DNA of 6,366 bases from Xanthobacteraceae bacterium (lineage in GTDB: Bacteria; Pseudomonadota; Alphaproteobacteria; Rhizobiales; Xanthobacteraceae). Made by a program: the position numbers and the translations under genes. The notes below the pieces were generated by a model that ran no database searches, was not told the origin of the DNA, and worked only from the letters and a program-made list of their open reading frames with translations. Below, piece by piece: positions 1 to 6,364 of this stretch. Every line of letters starts with the position of its first letter. The stretch's first letter is position 1. Location of the stretch: contig JASHVC010000637.1 in NCBI GenBank assembly GCA_030039655.1, positions 1-6,366 on the forward strand, in the 5' to 3' direction.

Positions 1-1192
1 CGCCGAGGTAGTGATTGTGCACGGTGACCTTGTCGAGCCGCAGGTTGGCGGCTTTTGCGGCATATTCCTGCACCCGCGTCATCACCTGCGTGCCAATCCA
101 GATCTCGCAGGCACCGGGCGTTAGATGAACAGTGCAGTTCATCGGCTCCATGGTGGTGTGCGCGAGGAAAGGCAGCTCGTATTCGCCTTCGTATCTGTCG
201 CCTTGCGACAAGCCTTTAGCGACATCACCGACCGATTTGGCGACGGCACCGTCCTTTTTGCCGGCGGCGCGCAGATCGTCCCAGATGTCGCTCGAACTAA
301 TTTTCGCGTTAGCGCCCTCGTCCCAGGTGATCACGAGAGCGTCGAGGCCTGTTTTGGCGGCCCAGAAGTGATCACCGACGACCGCGACCAGGTCGTCGAG
401 CACGACAACCTTCTGCACGCCTGGAATTCTCGTGGCGGCGCTGTCGTCGACGTGAGCGACCTTGCCGCCGAATACCGGGCTCTGGGCCAGCGTCGCGAAC
501 TTCATACCGGGCAGCATGGCGTCGATGCCGTAGATGACCTTGCCGTCCGTCTTATTCGGGGTATCGAGGCGCTTGAGCGGCTTGCCGATCAGCGTGAAGT
601 CCTTGGGATCCTTCAGCGGCGGATTCTGCGGCACCGGAAGCGCGCTCGCGGCATCGACAAGATCACCGTAACCGATCGTGCGCCCGCTCGCCGGATGGCG
701 GACAACGCTATTGGCCGCGGAGCAGCTCGCTGGATCGACCTGCCATTGCGTTGCCGCGGCTTGAACCAGCATCGCGCGCGCGGCTGCGCCGGCCACGCGC
801 AAAGGCTTCCAGAACGCGCGAATGGAATTGGAATTGCCGGTAGCCTGAATGCCAAATATCGGATTGCCATAGATCTTGTCGCTCGGCGGTGCATGCTCGA
901 GCGTGACTTGCCCAAAATCGGCATCCAGCTCTTCAGCGAGGATCATGGCTATCGCGGTATAGACACCCTGCCCCATCTCAACTTGCGGCATGACCAGCGT
1001 CGCCTTGCCACTGTGATCGATGCGGATGAAGGCGTCGGGCGCAAACTTTCCTGCGGTACTGTCGGGAGCCTGCGCCGGCTCATTGACAGCGCGCGCCGGA
1101 AGATTGAGGGCGAGCACGAGGCCGCCGGCTAACCCAGTTTGCAAAACCGTGCGTCGCGACGGCAGTAGAGCGGCATGTTTTGCGATATGCAT
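1..1192 (-). CDS. Molybdopterin-binding large subunit of an Ior-type molybdenum hydroxylase (partial, C-terminus outside window)
   Basis: This is the catalytic subunit of a xanthine oxidase-superfamily enzyme of the isoquinoline 1-oxidoreductase beta / membrane aldehyde dehydrogenase branch. Such enzymes hydroxylate N-heterocycles or oxidise aldehydes at a molybdenum cofactor and pass electrons through the [2Fe-2S] partner. The frame is open from ATG at 1192 to the window edge, giving 397 residues; the family is usually about 700-760, so roughly the C-terminal half is missing. Residues 12-18 (SRRTVLQ), a hydrophobic stretch and an A-R-A end near 33-35 form a twin-arginine signal, so the enzyme is probably periplasmic. 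Hallmarks are EMGQGVYT (72-79), the TGNSNS loop with AFWKPLR, the KRLDTPNKTDGKVIYGID segment that opens the second hammerhead domain, and AHTTMEPMNCT (344-354). The start lies 9 bp after the small-subunit stop. An AGGGG Shine-Dalgarno-like run (1199-1203) overlaps that stop, which suggests translational coupling. Family is secure; substrate cannot be told. Confidence 0.93.
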   Translation of the reverse strand, partial: MHIAKHAALLPSRRTVLQTGLAGGLVLALNLPARAVNEPAQAPDSTAGKFAPDAFIRIDHSGKATLVMPQVEMGQGVYTAIAMILAEELDADFGQVTLEHAPPSDKIYGNPIFGIQATGNSNSIRAFWKPLRVAGAAARAMLVQAAATQWQVDPASCSAANSVVRHPASGRTIGYGDLVDAASALPVPQNPPLKDPKDFTLIGKPLKRLDTPNKTDGKVIYGIDAMLPGMKFATLAQSPVFGGKVAHVDDSAATRIPGVQKVVVLDDLVAVVGDHFWAAKTGLDALVITWDEGANAKISSSDIWDDLRAAGKKDGAVAKSVGDVAKGLSQGDRYEGEYELPFLAHTTMEPMNCTVHLTPGACEIWIGTQVMTRVQEYAAKAANLRLDKVTVHNHYLG

Positions 1193-1201
1193 CTGCAGCC
1201 C

Positions 1202-1663
1202 CTACGTTCGACCGTCGCCCGCGGCACGTTTGATCGCCTCGCGGATGCGCACATAGGTGCCGCAGCGGCAGATGTTGCCTGCCATCGCCGCATCGATGTC
1301 GGAATCGTCGGGGTTAGGCGTGCTTTCGAGCAGCGCCACCGCCGACATGATCTGCCCCGATTGGCAATAGCCGCACTGGATTACTTCGATATCCAGCCAC
1401 GCCTTCTGCACCCGCGCGCCAGCCGGAGTGCTGCCGACACCTTCGATCGTGGTGATGGCCCGATCGCCGATTACGCCCACCTCCAGCAGGCAGGAACGCA
1501 CTGCTTTACCGTCGAGATGCACAGTGCAGGCGCCGCATTGGGCAATGCCGCAGCCGAACTTCGTGCCGGTCATGCCGAGCAGATCGCGCAGTACCCACAG
1601 CAGCGGCATATCGTCGGGTGCGTCGAAGCTCTTCTGCTCGCCGTTGATTTTCAGTGTTATCAA
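1202..1663 (-). CDS. [2Fe-2S] small subunit of the Ior-type molybdenum hydroxylase
   Basis: This 153-residue protein is the iron-sulfur electron-transfer subunit (isoquinoline 1-oxidoreductase alpha / CoxS-like) of the enzyme encoded just downstream. It carries two [2Fe-2S] clusters. The N-terminal plant-ferredoxin fold binds one through Cys38, Cys43, Cys46 and Cys58 (CGIAQCGAC, then RSC). The C-terminal four-helix domain binds the other through Cys97, Cys100, Cys132 and Cys134 (QCGYCQSGQ and ICRCGTY). All eight ligands are present and the length is normal for the family. It has no signal peptide; I infer that it is exported in complex with the Tat-tagged large subunit. The start is TTG at 1661-1663, chosen because GGGAGG lies 5 nt upstream and the family N-terminus (ITLKINGE) begins there. 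The order small then large subunit is the usual one. It is the first gene of the operon, 190 bp beyond the hydrolase. Confidence 0.95.
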   Translation of the reverse strand: MITLKINGEQKSFDAPDDMPLLWVLRDLLGMTGTKFGCGIAQCGACTVHLDGKAVRSCLLEVGVIGDRAITTIEGVGSTPAGARVQKAWLDIEVIQCGYCQSGQIMSAVALLESTPNPDDSDIDAAMAGNICRCGTYVRIREAIKRAAGDGRT

Positions 1664-1853
1664 GGCGACCTCCCGCTTACGGCAGGAAACACTTCCCCAG
1701 GGCGCGGACAGCGCCGACTGCGACGCAATTACAACAGGGAATTGCGATCGACGAAATGGGGTTCACGAATATTTGCGCGGCAACCATCGTAAGCTATGGC
1801 GTATGCGCCGACGGCTGCGCGCGCTGTGTTTTCCTCTGACCCTGAACCGTAGG
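1664..1853 (-). other. Intergenic region upstream of the molybdenum hydroxylase operon
   Basis: This 190-bp gap separates the hydrolase stop from the Ior small-subunit start, with both genes on the minus strand. I found no convincing -35/-10 pair, no GC-rich hairpin followed by a T run, and no strong repeat. The gap is long enough for a promoter of its own, but read-through from the hydrolase is equally possible. Only the ribosome binding site at its lower end can be supported. Confidence 0.5.
1669..1674 (-). promoter_or_regulatory. Ribosome binding site fixing a TTG start for the [2Fe-2S] subunit
   Basis: On the minus strand GGGAGG is followed after 5 nt (TCGCC) by TTG at 1663-1661. No ATG or GTG near this point would give the expected N-terminus, so this near-consensus site decides the start. 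Seen in sequence; use of TTG is inferred. Confidence 0.75.
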
Positions 1854-2552
1854 TTAGGCGGCGCGTTGCGATGATGCCACCGCTTTTGCGGCGTTGCGGA
1901 TCACGTCGAGCACGGCATGCGGCTGGGAGAGCATCGGGACGTGACTGGAGCGTAGCTCGACGGTCGTGGCGTGCATGCGCTTCGCCGCAAATCGTTCCAG
2001 ATCAGGATGGACAGTGTGATCCTCGGCGCCAACGATGTACCAGCTCGGCTTCGTCTTCCACGCAACGCCATAGTGCTTCTGATCGAACAGATCAGGCACC
2101 GGCACGCCCTGCGTTGCATAGACAAGCCTTTGCTCGGCCTCGGGAAGGTCTCCGCAAAAATAAGGGGTGCCGCTCTGCTTGAGCCAGATGCGCCCGTCCG
2201 TCACCTCGATGTGCGCAAAGACGTCGGTCTTGGGAAACTTGCTCTGCTGGCTCTGCGAGGTCTCGTCAGCGTCCGGCGCGAGCGCCGCGATATAAACGAG
2301 TGCGGCAACGCGCGGATCGGTCCCCGCGTGGGTGATGAGCGTGCCGCCATAGGAGTGCCCGACAAGGACCACAGGGCTGCTGACCCGCGCCAAGCAGGCC
2401 TTGACGGCGGCAACGTCGGTCGCGAGCGAATCAAGTCCGTGCTGGGACGCCATCACTTCATGGCCCTCGGCCTGCAGCGTCGGAATCAATTTGCCGAAGC
2501 ATGAGCCATCGGCCCAGAGGCCGTGAGCGAAAACGATACTCGGTTTGGCCAT
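1854..2552 (-). CDS. Alpha/beta hydrolase, small plant-esterase/hydroxynitrile lyase-like type
   Basis: This is a complete 232-residue single-domain alpha/beta hydrolase, probably a cytoplasmic esterase. The fold signature starts at the N-terminus: FAHGLWADGS (8-17) supplies the oxyanion-hole HG, and VGHSYGG (64-70) places the nucleophile at Ser67. GAEDHTVHP (175-183) gives Asp178 and SSHVPMLSQP (202-211) gives His204, so the triad is complete. Length and motifs fit the group that includes plant methyl esterases, hydroxynitrile lyases and many bacterial proteins annotated as alpha/beta hydrolase; the substrate is not predictable. The start at ATG 2552 is preferred over a GTG at 2627 because GGAGG lies 8 nt upstream and conserved sequence begins almost at once. 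There is no signal peptide. The gene is divergent from the AraC regulator and lies upstream of the Ior operon on the same strand, so it is the likeliest direct target of the regulator. Confidence 0.92.
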   Translation of the reverse strand: MAKPSIVFAHGLWADGSCFGKLIPTLQAEGHEVMASQHGLDSLATDVAAVKACLARVSSPVVLVGHSYGGTLITHAGTDPRVAALVYIAALAPDADETSQSQQSKFPKTDVFAHIEVTDGRIWLKQSGTPYFCGDLPEAEQRLVYATQGVPVPDLFDQKHYGVAWKTKPSWYIVGAEDHTVHPDLERFAAKRMHATTVELRSSHVPMLSQPHAVLDVIRNAAKAVASSQRAA

Positions 2553-2560
2553 AGTTACAT

Positions 2561-2565
2561 CCTCC
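2561..2565 (-). promoter_or_regulatory. Ribosome binding site of the alpha/beta hydrolase
   Basis: Minus-strand GGAGG lies 8 nt before ATG 2552. It supports this start over the upstream in-frame GTG at 2627, which would add 25 residues without family features. Confidence 0.75.
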
Positions 2566-2652
2566 AATTGGTGTGAGAGCACTGGCGCCATGTAGAGAAG
2601 GCGCGCGACGGCCAAGTTTGCGCCCACACTATCGTTCCAAGCTCACGCGAAA

Positions 2653-2685
2653 TTGTACGAACTTGCCCGTCTTGTACGATTTGCC
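2653..2685 (+). promoter_or_regulatory. Tandem direct repeat, candidate AraC-type operator
   Basis: Two direct copies of a composite element lie in the divergent gap. Copy one is TTGTACGAACTTGCC (2653-2667) and copy two is TTGTACGATTTGCC (2672-2685). The 8-base TTGTACGA blocks are identical and 19 bp apart; the TTGCC blocks are 18 bp apart. Within each copy the two blocks are about one helical turn apart, as expected if the two helix-turn-helix motifs of one AraC-type monomer contact successive major grooves. Two monomers bound in tandem about two turns apart is typical of the family. The site is about 100-130 bp upstream of the hydrolase start and about 160-190 bp upstream of the regulator start. 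The repeats are seen directly; the operator role and the identity of the binding protein are inferred. Confidence 0.5.
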
Positions 2686-2845
2686 TGAAAAATTTTGCCG
2701 CGACGGGTGACGCACCCAGCGATTTGCCACTGTTTTTCCAGTGTCAGCCTTTGTATTCTTTCGCATCCAAGACAGTGGTTACTCGCAAGGAGCCCGTCAG
2801 AGTGTTTGCTGCTCAGGGAAATCAATTCAAAAACCGCTGGGAGCA

Positions 2846-3753
2846 ATGATGGGCGGGGACGTAATCGCAGAAGTCCTTGCCGAGCGCTTTCGGATCGATC
2901 GTCCGCCCACGCTCTTGGCGCGGAGATCGTCAAAGGCGCGAATCGGCTTCTCGCGTATGCGAAGCAGCTATGCGATGCGTGGCCGTTCCCTCACGGTGCC
3001 GCAAGAGGAAGCGTTCGCATTTCATGTTCCGCTGTCACTGCCGTTTTTCACGAAGCTGTGGACGGCAGGACGGCCCAGAGAACTGCCCAACTTCCGCCTC
3101 GGTACGCACAGCTGGTTGACCTGCGCGACAATCCGGTCGTCGGTTTGGATACTCCTTTCGATTCACTTCGCTTTTACGTCCCTCAAATTGCGCTCGATGA
3201 GATGGCCAATGAAGCGGGTGTTCGGCGGGTGAAAGGGCTTTACGCGCCGAATTTTGGTGGCCGTGACTTGGTAATGTTCGGTCTGGCACAAACGCTCGCC
3301 GCCGCGATGGAGCAGCCCGGCGACGGCACGGCCATGTTTACCGACTGCATCGCGCTCGCTTTTTTCACTCACGTAGTGCGCGCTTACGGTAGCGTCTCAA
3401 CCGATGAAAGGAGCGCCCGCGGCGGCCTCGCACCGTGGCAGCTACAGCGCGCCCGCGACTTCATCAACGCCAACTTGGCGGAGGATCTTTCAATCTCCGA
3501 CGTCGCGGGTGAGTGCGGACTGTCACCCAGCTACTTCGTCCGTGCGTTTAAGCAAGCGGTAGGCGTCCCGCCGCACCGATGGCTGACTAAACAACGCGTC
3601 GAGCGCGCCAAAGAACTTCTACGAGACCCAAGTCGAGAACTCTCTGATATTGCCCAACTCTGCGGTTTTGTCGATCAAAGCCACTTCACGCGTGTTTTTT
3701 CCAGAAGCGAGAGCTATAGTCCGGGACGATGGCGCCGCCTCCACGGCCGTTAG
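2846..3753 (+). pseudogene. AraC-family transcriptional regulator, disrupted by a single-base frameshift
   Basis: This encodes a transcription regulator with a variable N-terminal sensing domain and a C-terminal AraC-type DNA-binding domain. Two adjacent ATGs (2846, 2849) follow GGGAG (2839-2843); 2849 has the better spacing (5 nt). From there the protein runs in one frame through DVIAEVLAERFRIDRPPT to GRPRELPNFRLGTHS (about residues 74-88). Family similarity then continues in the frame one base back: LVDLRDNP, TPFDSLRFYVP, and on to the TAG at 3751-3753. Adding one base after AGC at about 3112 would give GTHSLVDLRDNP and an intact protein of about 301 residues, normal for the family. Unrepaired, the first frame stops at 3233-3235 after an unrelated tail of about 38 residues. 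The DNA-binding half (3421-3753) is intact, with both HTH motifs (ISDVAGECGLSPSYFVRAFK; LSDIAQLCGFVDQSHFTRVF). No slippery heptamer is visible, so mutation or sequencing error is likelier than programmed shifting. An internal ATG at 3202 could make a DNA-binding fragment. Confidence 0.85.
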
Positions 3754-5459
3754 CCTGATGAAATCTGCTTTTGAACTTTGACTACCGGACCGGTGGCTGA
3801 TGTGGGCGCGTCGGCGGCCAAAAATGCGTGCAACGAGGCCACGACCTGTGCGCCCTCGCCTACGCCCGCCGCGACTCGCTTTACTGATTTGGCGCGGACA
3901 TCGCCGATGGCGAACACACCACGCCGGGTTGTCTGCAGAACATCGCGGCCGTCCCCGGCATCGGCTCCGGTGAGAATGAAACCCTTGGGGTCGAGCGCGA
4001 TCCCCGAGCCCTTGAGCCAGTCGGTGTTTGGTTCTGCGCCAATGAACAGGAAGAGATGATTGATGTCACGGCGCACCTCCTGTCCGGTCGCGCCGACGCG
4101 CCAGCGCAACGCCTGCAACGCGCCGTCGCGGCCTTCCAGACCGTTGACATTTGCGCCCGTCACCACTTCGACATTGGCCAGCCCGCCGATGCGATCGACC
4201 AGATAGCGCGACATGGTCGCGCCGAGATCGCGGCCACGCACCAGCATCCAGACCTTGGCCGCGTGACTTGCCAAATAAACAACGGCTTGGCCGGCGGAGT
4301 TGCCCGCGCCCACCAGCGCCACTTCCTGTTTGGCGCACAGCTTCGCTTCCAACGGCGACGCCCAGTAATGAACGCTCGACGCTTCGAACGCCTCCAGATT
4401 CTCGACCGAAAGGCGCCGGTACCGCGCGCCGCTGGCGAGCACCACGGTACGGGCGTGTACGCGCTCGCCAACTTGCAGACTCAAGGTGAAAAGACCGCCA
4501 TCACCGCCCGTGAGGCTCGTCGCCCCGTCGGGGATCGCCATCTCGGCTCCGAATTTCTGCGCCTGATTATAGGCGCGCGCCATCAGCGCCATGCCGCTGA
4601 TTCCCGTCGGGAAGCCGAGATAGTTTTCGATCCTCGCCGATGCGCCCGCTTGCCCACCGAACGCGCGGCAATCGAGGACGACGACAGAGAGGCCTTCCGA
4701 CGCCGCATACACCGCCGTCGCTAGACCGGCCGGCCCCGCGCCCACAACCGCGACATCATAGAGGCGATCCGGATCGATCGGCCGCACCAAGCCGAGGCAG
4801 CGTGCCAGCTCGTCTTCACCGGGATTGCGCAAAAATTGCCCGCCGCCAGGACACACCACAATCGGCAATTGGCCCGGATCGACGTGAAAGCGTTCAATCA
4901 AAGCTTTAGCAGCTGCGTCTTTCTCCGGATCCAGCAATTGGTGCGGATGACCGTTGCGGCGCAGAAAGTCCTGAAGGCGCAACACGTCGCCATTCTCGGC
5001 GCGGCCGAGGATGATCGGGCCGCCCGTTCCCGCTTCAAGGATGGCGACCCGGCGCAGGATCAGCGCGCGCATCATGCGCTCGCCAAGTTCGGCTTCCGCG
5101 ACCATCAGCGCGCGCAGGCGCTCCGGCGGAATGATGAGCGCCTCCACGGGTTCCTGAGCGACCGCGTCCACCAGCGCCGGGCGGCCCGCCAACTGCGCCA
5201 GTTCGCCCATAAAGTTGCCCGAACCGTGGACCAAGATCGGCTTGGGGTTGCCGAGATAGTCGCGCTCATTGACGGCAACCTTGCCGCCGAGGATCACCAT
5301 GAGGCCGGGCGCAACCTGCCCGCTCGTCACCAGAGTTTCACCGCCCGCGAATGAGCGCACCTCGCCGAAGCGACGTACGCGCTCGATGTCTTGCGGATCG
5401 AGCGTGGGATAGATCTGGTCGGCTCGCTGGTCGCGAACTGACTGTGATGCTGATGCCAT
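3750..5459 (-). CDS. FAD-dependent thioredoxin reductase-like oxidoreductase with N-terminal cyclic-nucleotide-binding-like domain
   Basis: This is a 569-residue cytoplasmic flavoprotein in three parts. Residues about 18-135 form a Crp-like cNMP-binding fold (GGETLVTSGQ, then MGELAQLAGRP at 84-94). Residues about 147-224 look like a thioredoxin/glutaredoxin-like domain without a CxxC pair. Residues about 233-550 are a thioredoxin reductase-like module. It has the FAD motif VVGAGPAGLA (238-247), FGGQAGASARIENYLGFP (267-284), the NAD(P)H motif LVGAGNSAG (382-390) and the C-terminal FAD motif FAIGDVRAKSVKRVA (516-530). The segment that holds CxxC in true thioredoxin reductases reads SVHYWASPLE (362-371), so it cannot reduce thioredoxin in the classical way. 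Proteins with this architecture are known in soil bacteria, but their reaction is poorly defined. ATG 5459 is chosen because the cNMP domain follows closely; a GTG at 5537 would add 26 residues. The ribosome site is weak (GAGA, 4 nt away). The TAA stop overlaps the convergent AraC stop. Confidence 0.9.
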   Translation of the reverse strand: MASASQSVRDQRADQIYPTLDPQDIERVRRFGEVRSFAGGETLVTSGQVAPGLMVILGGKVAVNERDYLGNPKPILVHGSGNFMGELAQLAGRPALVDAVAQEPVEALIIPPERLRALMVAEAELGERMMRALILRRVAILEAGTGGPIILGRAENGDVLRLQDFLRRNGHPHQLLDPEKDAAAKALIERFHVDPGQLPIVVCPGGGQFLRNPGEDELARCLGLVRPIDPDRLYDVAVVGAGPAGLATAVYAASEGLSVVVLDCRAFGGQAGASARIENYLGFPTGISGMALMARAYNQAQKFGAEMAIPDGATSLTGGDGGLFTLSLQVGERVHARTVVLASGARYRRLSVENLEAFEASSVHYWASPLEAKLCAKQEVALVGAGNSAGQAVVYLASHAAKVWMLVRGRDLGATMSRYLVDRIGGLANVEVVTGANVNGLEGRDGALQALRWRVGATGQEVRRDINHLFLFIGAEPNTDWLKGSGIALDPKGFILTGADAGDGRDVLQTTRRGVFAIGDVRAKSVKRVAAGVGEGAQVVASLHAFLAADAPTSATGPVVKVQKQISSG

Positions 5460-5719
5460 GTTATCTCGTGGTGCAGGCTGCTGCTTCCAGCCGTCGTGAA
5501 TTCGCGCGTAAGGCGAAACTCGGGTGAGGCGCCCCACCCCAGCTAACCTTTTGGCATGTAGGCACAGCGCACGCAGTGGTCAAGGAACGGCTCAGTCGCG
5601 GCCGTGCTCGGCACTCGTTGCAATGCGTTTGGTAACGCAGTGATTCAGCGATCAAGTTAGAAGGTCAGCAAGATCAGAATAGGCTCGGCCAGGCGACCAC
5701 GCGCCTTGCCGGCAAACCA
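5460..5719. other. Intergenic region between second hydrolase and flavoprotein
   Basis: This 260-bp gap lies between two minus-strand genes. Besides the predicted promoter it holds a perfect palindrome TTGCCGGCAA (5706-5715) and a 6-bp stem with 4-nt loop, TGCGTT-TGGT-AACGCA (5624-5639). Neither hairpin is followed by a T run, so neither is called a terminator. No coding potential is supported. Confidence 0.55.
5556..5584 (-). promoter_or_regulatory. Predicted housekeeping promoter of the flavoprotein gene
   Basis: On the minus strand CTTGAC (5584-5579) is separated by exactly 17 bp from CTACAT (5561-5556). This matches the rhizobial vegetative pattern CTTGAC-N17-CTATAT at 11 of 12 positions. 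Transcription would start near 5549, leaving a leader of about 90 nt before the ATG at 5459. Motif seen; activity inferred. Confidence 0.55.
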
Positions 5720-6364
5720 TCACCTACGCAGCCAGTCGAGCAGCACCTTATGAAAAGTCTCGGGCGCTTGGATCTGCGGCGAATGTCCGAGATCGGGGAA
5801 TTCGACCAGATGAACGTGAGGGATGCGGCTCGCGGCTTCCTTTCCAAGCTTCGCATAGTTGCCGATCTTGGCGCGCACCTCAGGTGGCGCCACGTCTTTG
5901 CCGAAGGCTGTCGTATCCTTGTCGCCGACCACGAGCAGCACCGGCATCGTCAGGTCGCCGAATTCGTAGAGCACCGGCTGCGTGTAAATCATGTCCGAGG
6001 TTAGCGCCGCGTTCCAGGCGTACAGTTCGCGCCCGGGTCCGCGATACAATCCCGCCAGCATCTGCACCCACTTCTCGTATTCCGGCTGCCAGGTGCCGGC
6101 GTAATACGTGGTGCGCTCATACTCGCGGATGCCGTCGGCGGTCGTCTTCAGTTCCTTTTGGTACATGGCATCGACGCTTTGCCACGGCACGCCCTTGGCC
6201 TTCCAATCCTCAAGCCCGATCGGATCGACGAGCGCGAGCCGATCGACGCTGTCTGGATAAATGAGCGCGTAGCGCACGCCGATCATGCCGCCCGTCGAGT
6301 GCGCCACGATGGTGACGCGATCGATGCCGAGCGAAGCGAGAAGCGCCTGCGTATTTCCGGCGAG
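5720..6364 (-). CDS. Alpha/beta hydrolase (partial, N-terminus outside window)
   Basis: The visible 214 residues are the C-terminal part of an alpha/beta hydrolase, entered mid-frame at the window edge and ending with TGA at 5720-5722. Catalytic features appear in order. The nucleophile elbow is IVAHSTGGM (fragment residues 19-27, Ser23), with Ala in place of the more usual Gly before His-Ser. The acid motif is VVGDKDTTA, with Asp150 of the fragment the likely triad acid. The histidine motif is FPDLGHSPQIQAPETF (His194). A helical cap of about 90 residues rich in Trp and Tyr (KAKGVPW, YYAGTWQPEYEKW) lies between the Ser and Asp motifs. It is not closely similar to the hydrolase at 1854-2552, so this is not a recent duplication. 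The GTG at 6305-6307 is the Val of the nucleophile strand, not the start. Substrate and localisation cannot be told. The promoter between it and the flavoprotein suggests separate transcription. Confidence 0.9.
   Translation of the reverse strand, partial: LAGNTQALLASLGIDRVTIVAHSTGGMIGVRYALIYPDSVDRLALVDPIGLEDWKAKGVPWQSVDAMYQKELKTTADGIREYERTTYYAGTWQPEYEKWVQMLAGLYRGPGRELYAWNAALTSDMIYTQPVLYEFGDLTMPVLLVVGDKDTTAFGKDVAPPEVRAKIGNYAKLGKEAASRIPHVHLVEFPDLGHSPQIQAPETFHKVLLDWLRR

Larger units (their letters stand above)
2553..2845. other. Divergent intergenic region between hydrolase and AraC regulator
   Basis: This 293-bp region must hold the promoters of both divergent genes. Besides the tandem repeat it contains a small inverted repeat, CACTG (2728-2732) and CAGTG (2739-2743), around a T-rich loop. 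A further CAGTGG at 2773-2778 can pair with CCACTG at 2727-2732. I could not assign a convincing -35/-10 pair in either direction, as expected if transcription depends on an activator. No gene is supported here: a possible minus-strand reading frame at 2643-2933 runs into the regulator and has no recognisable protein features. Confidence 0.6.

Noticed and set aside
125..1132. Long open frame of 335 codons on the plus strand
   Set aside because: It is antisense to the clearly homologous molybdopterin subunit. Its protein is Arg/His-rich without family motifs, typical of a mirror frame in GC-rich coding DNA.
1175..1792. Plus-strand open frame of 205 codons
   Set aside because: It is antisense to the [2Fe-2S] subunit, whose eight cysteine ligands prove the minus-strand reading.
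1803..1830. GC-rich stretch downstream of the hydrolase as a terminator
   Set aside because: Only a 4-bp GCGC/GCGC pairing is possible, and no T tract follows in the direction of transcription.
1971..2504. Plus-strand open frame of 177 codons
   Set aside because: It is antisense to the hydrolase, which has a complete Ser-Asp-His triad.
3100..3120. Programmed -1 ribosomal frameshifting in the AraC gene
   Set aside because: There is no X-XXY-YYZ slippery heptamer or obvious downstream stimulatory structure at the junction, and AraC regulators are not known to use recoding.
2695..3753. Reading the AraC gene as one uninterrupted 352-residue protein
   Set aside because: The first 140 or so residues in that frame have no family similarity and no ribosome site, while the overlapping frame from 2846/2849 carries the expected N-terminal domain. 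The frameshift explanation fits better.
4056..5354. Plus-strand open frames of 222 codons (4056-4724) and 172 codons (4836-5354)
   Set aside because: Both are antisense to the flavoprotein and have arginine- and alanine-rich, featureless products.
5624..5639. Hairpin TGCGTT-TGGT-AACGCA as a terminator
   Set aside because: The stem is short and no T run follows on either strand.
1854..6364. The two alpha/beta hydrolases as a tandem duplication
   Set aside because: They differ in nucleophile motif (GHSYGG versus AHSTGG), cap region and overall sequence; only the fold is shared.
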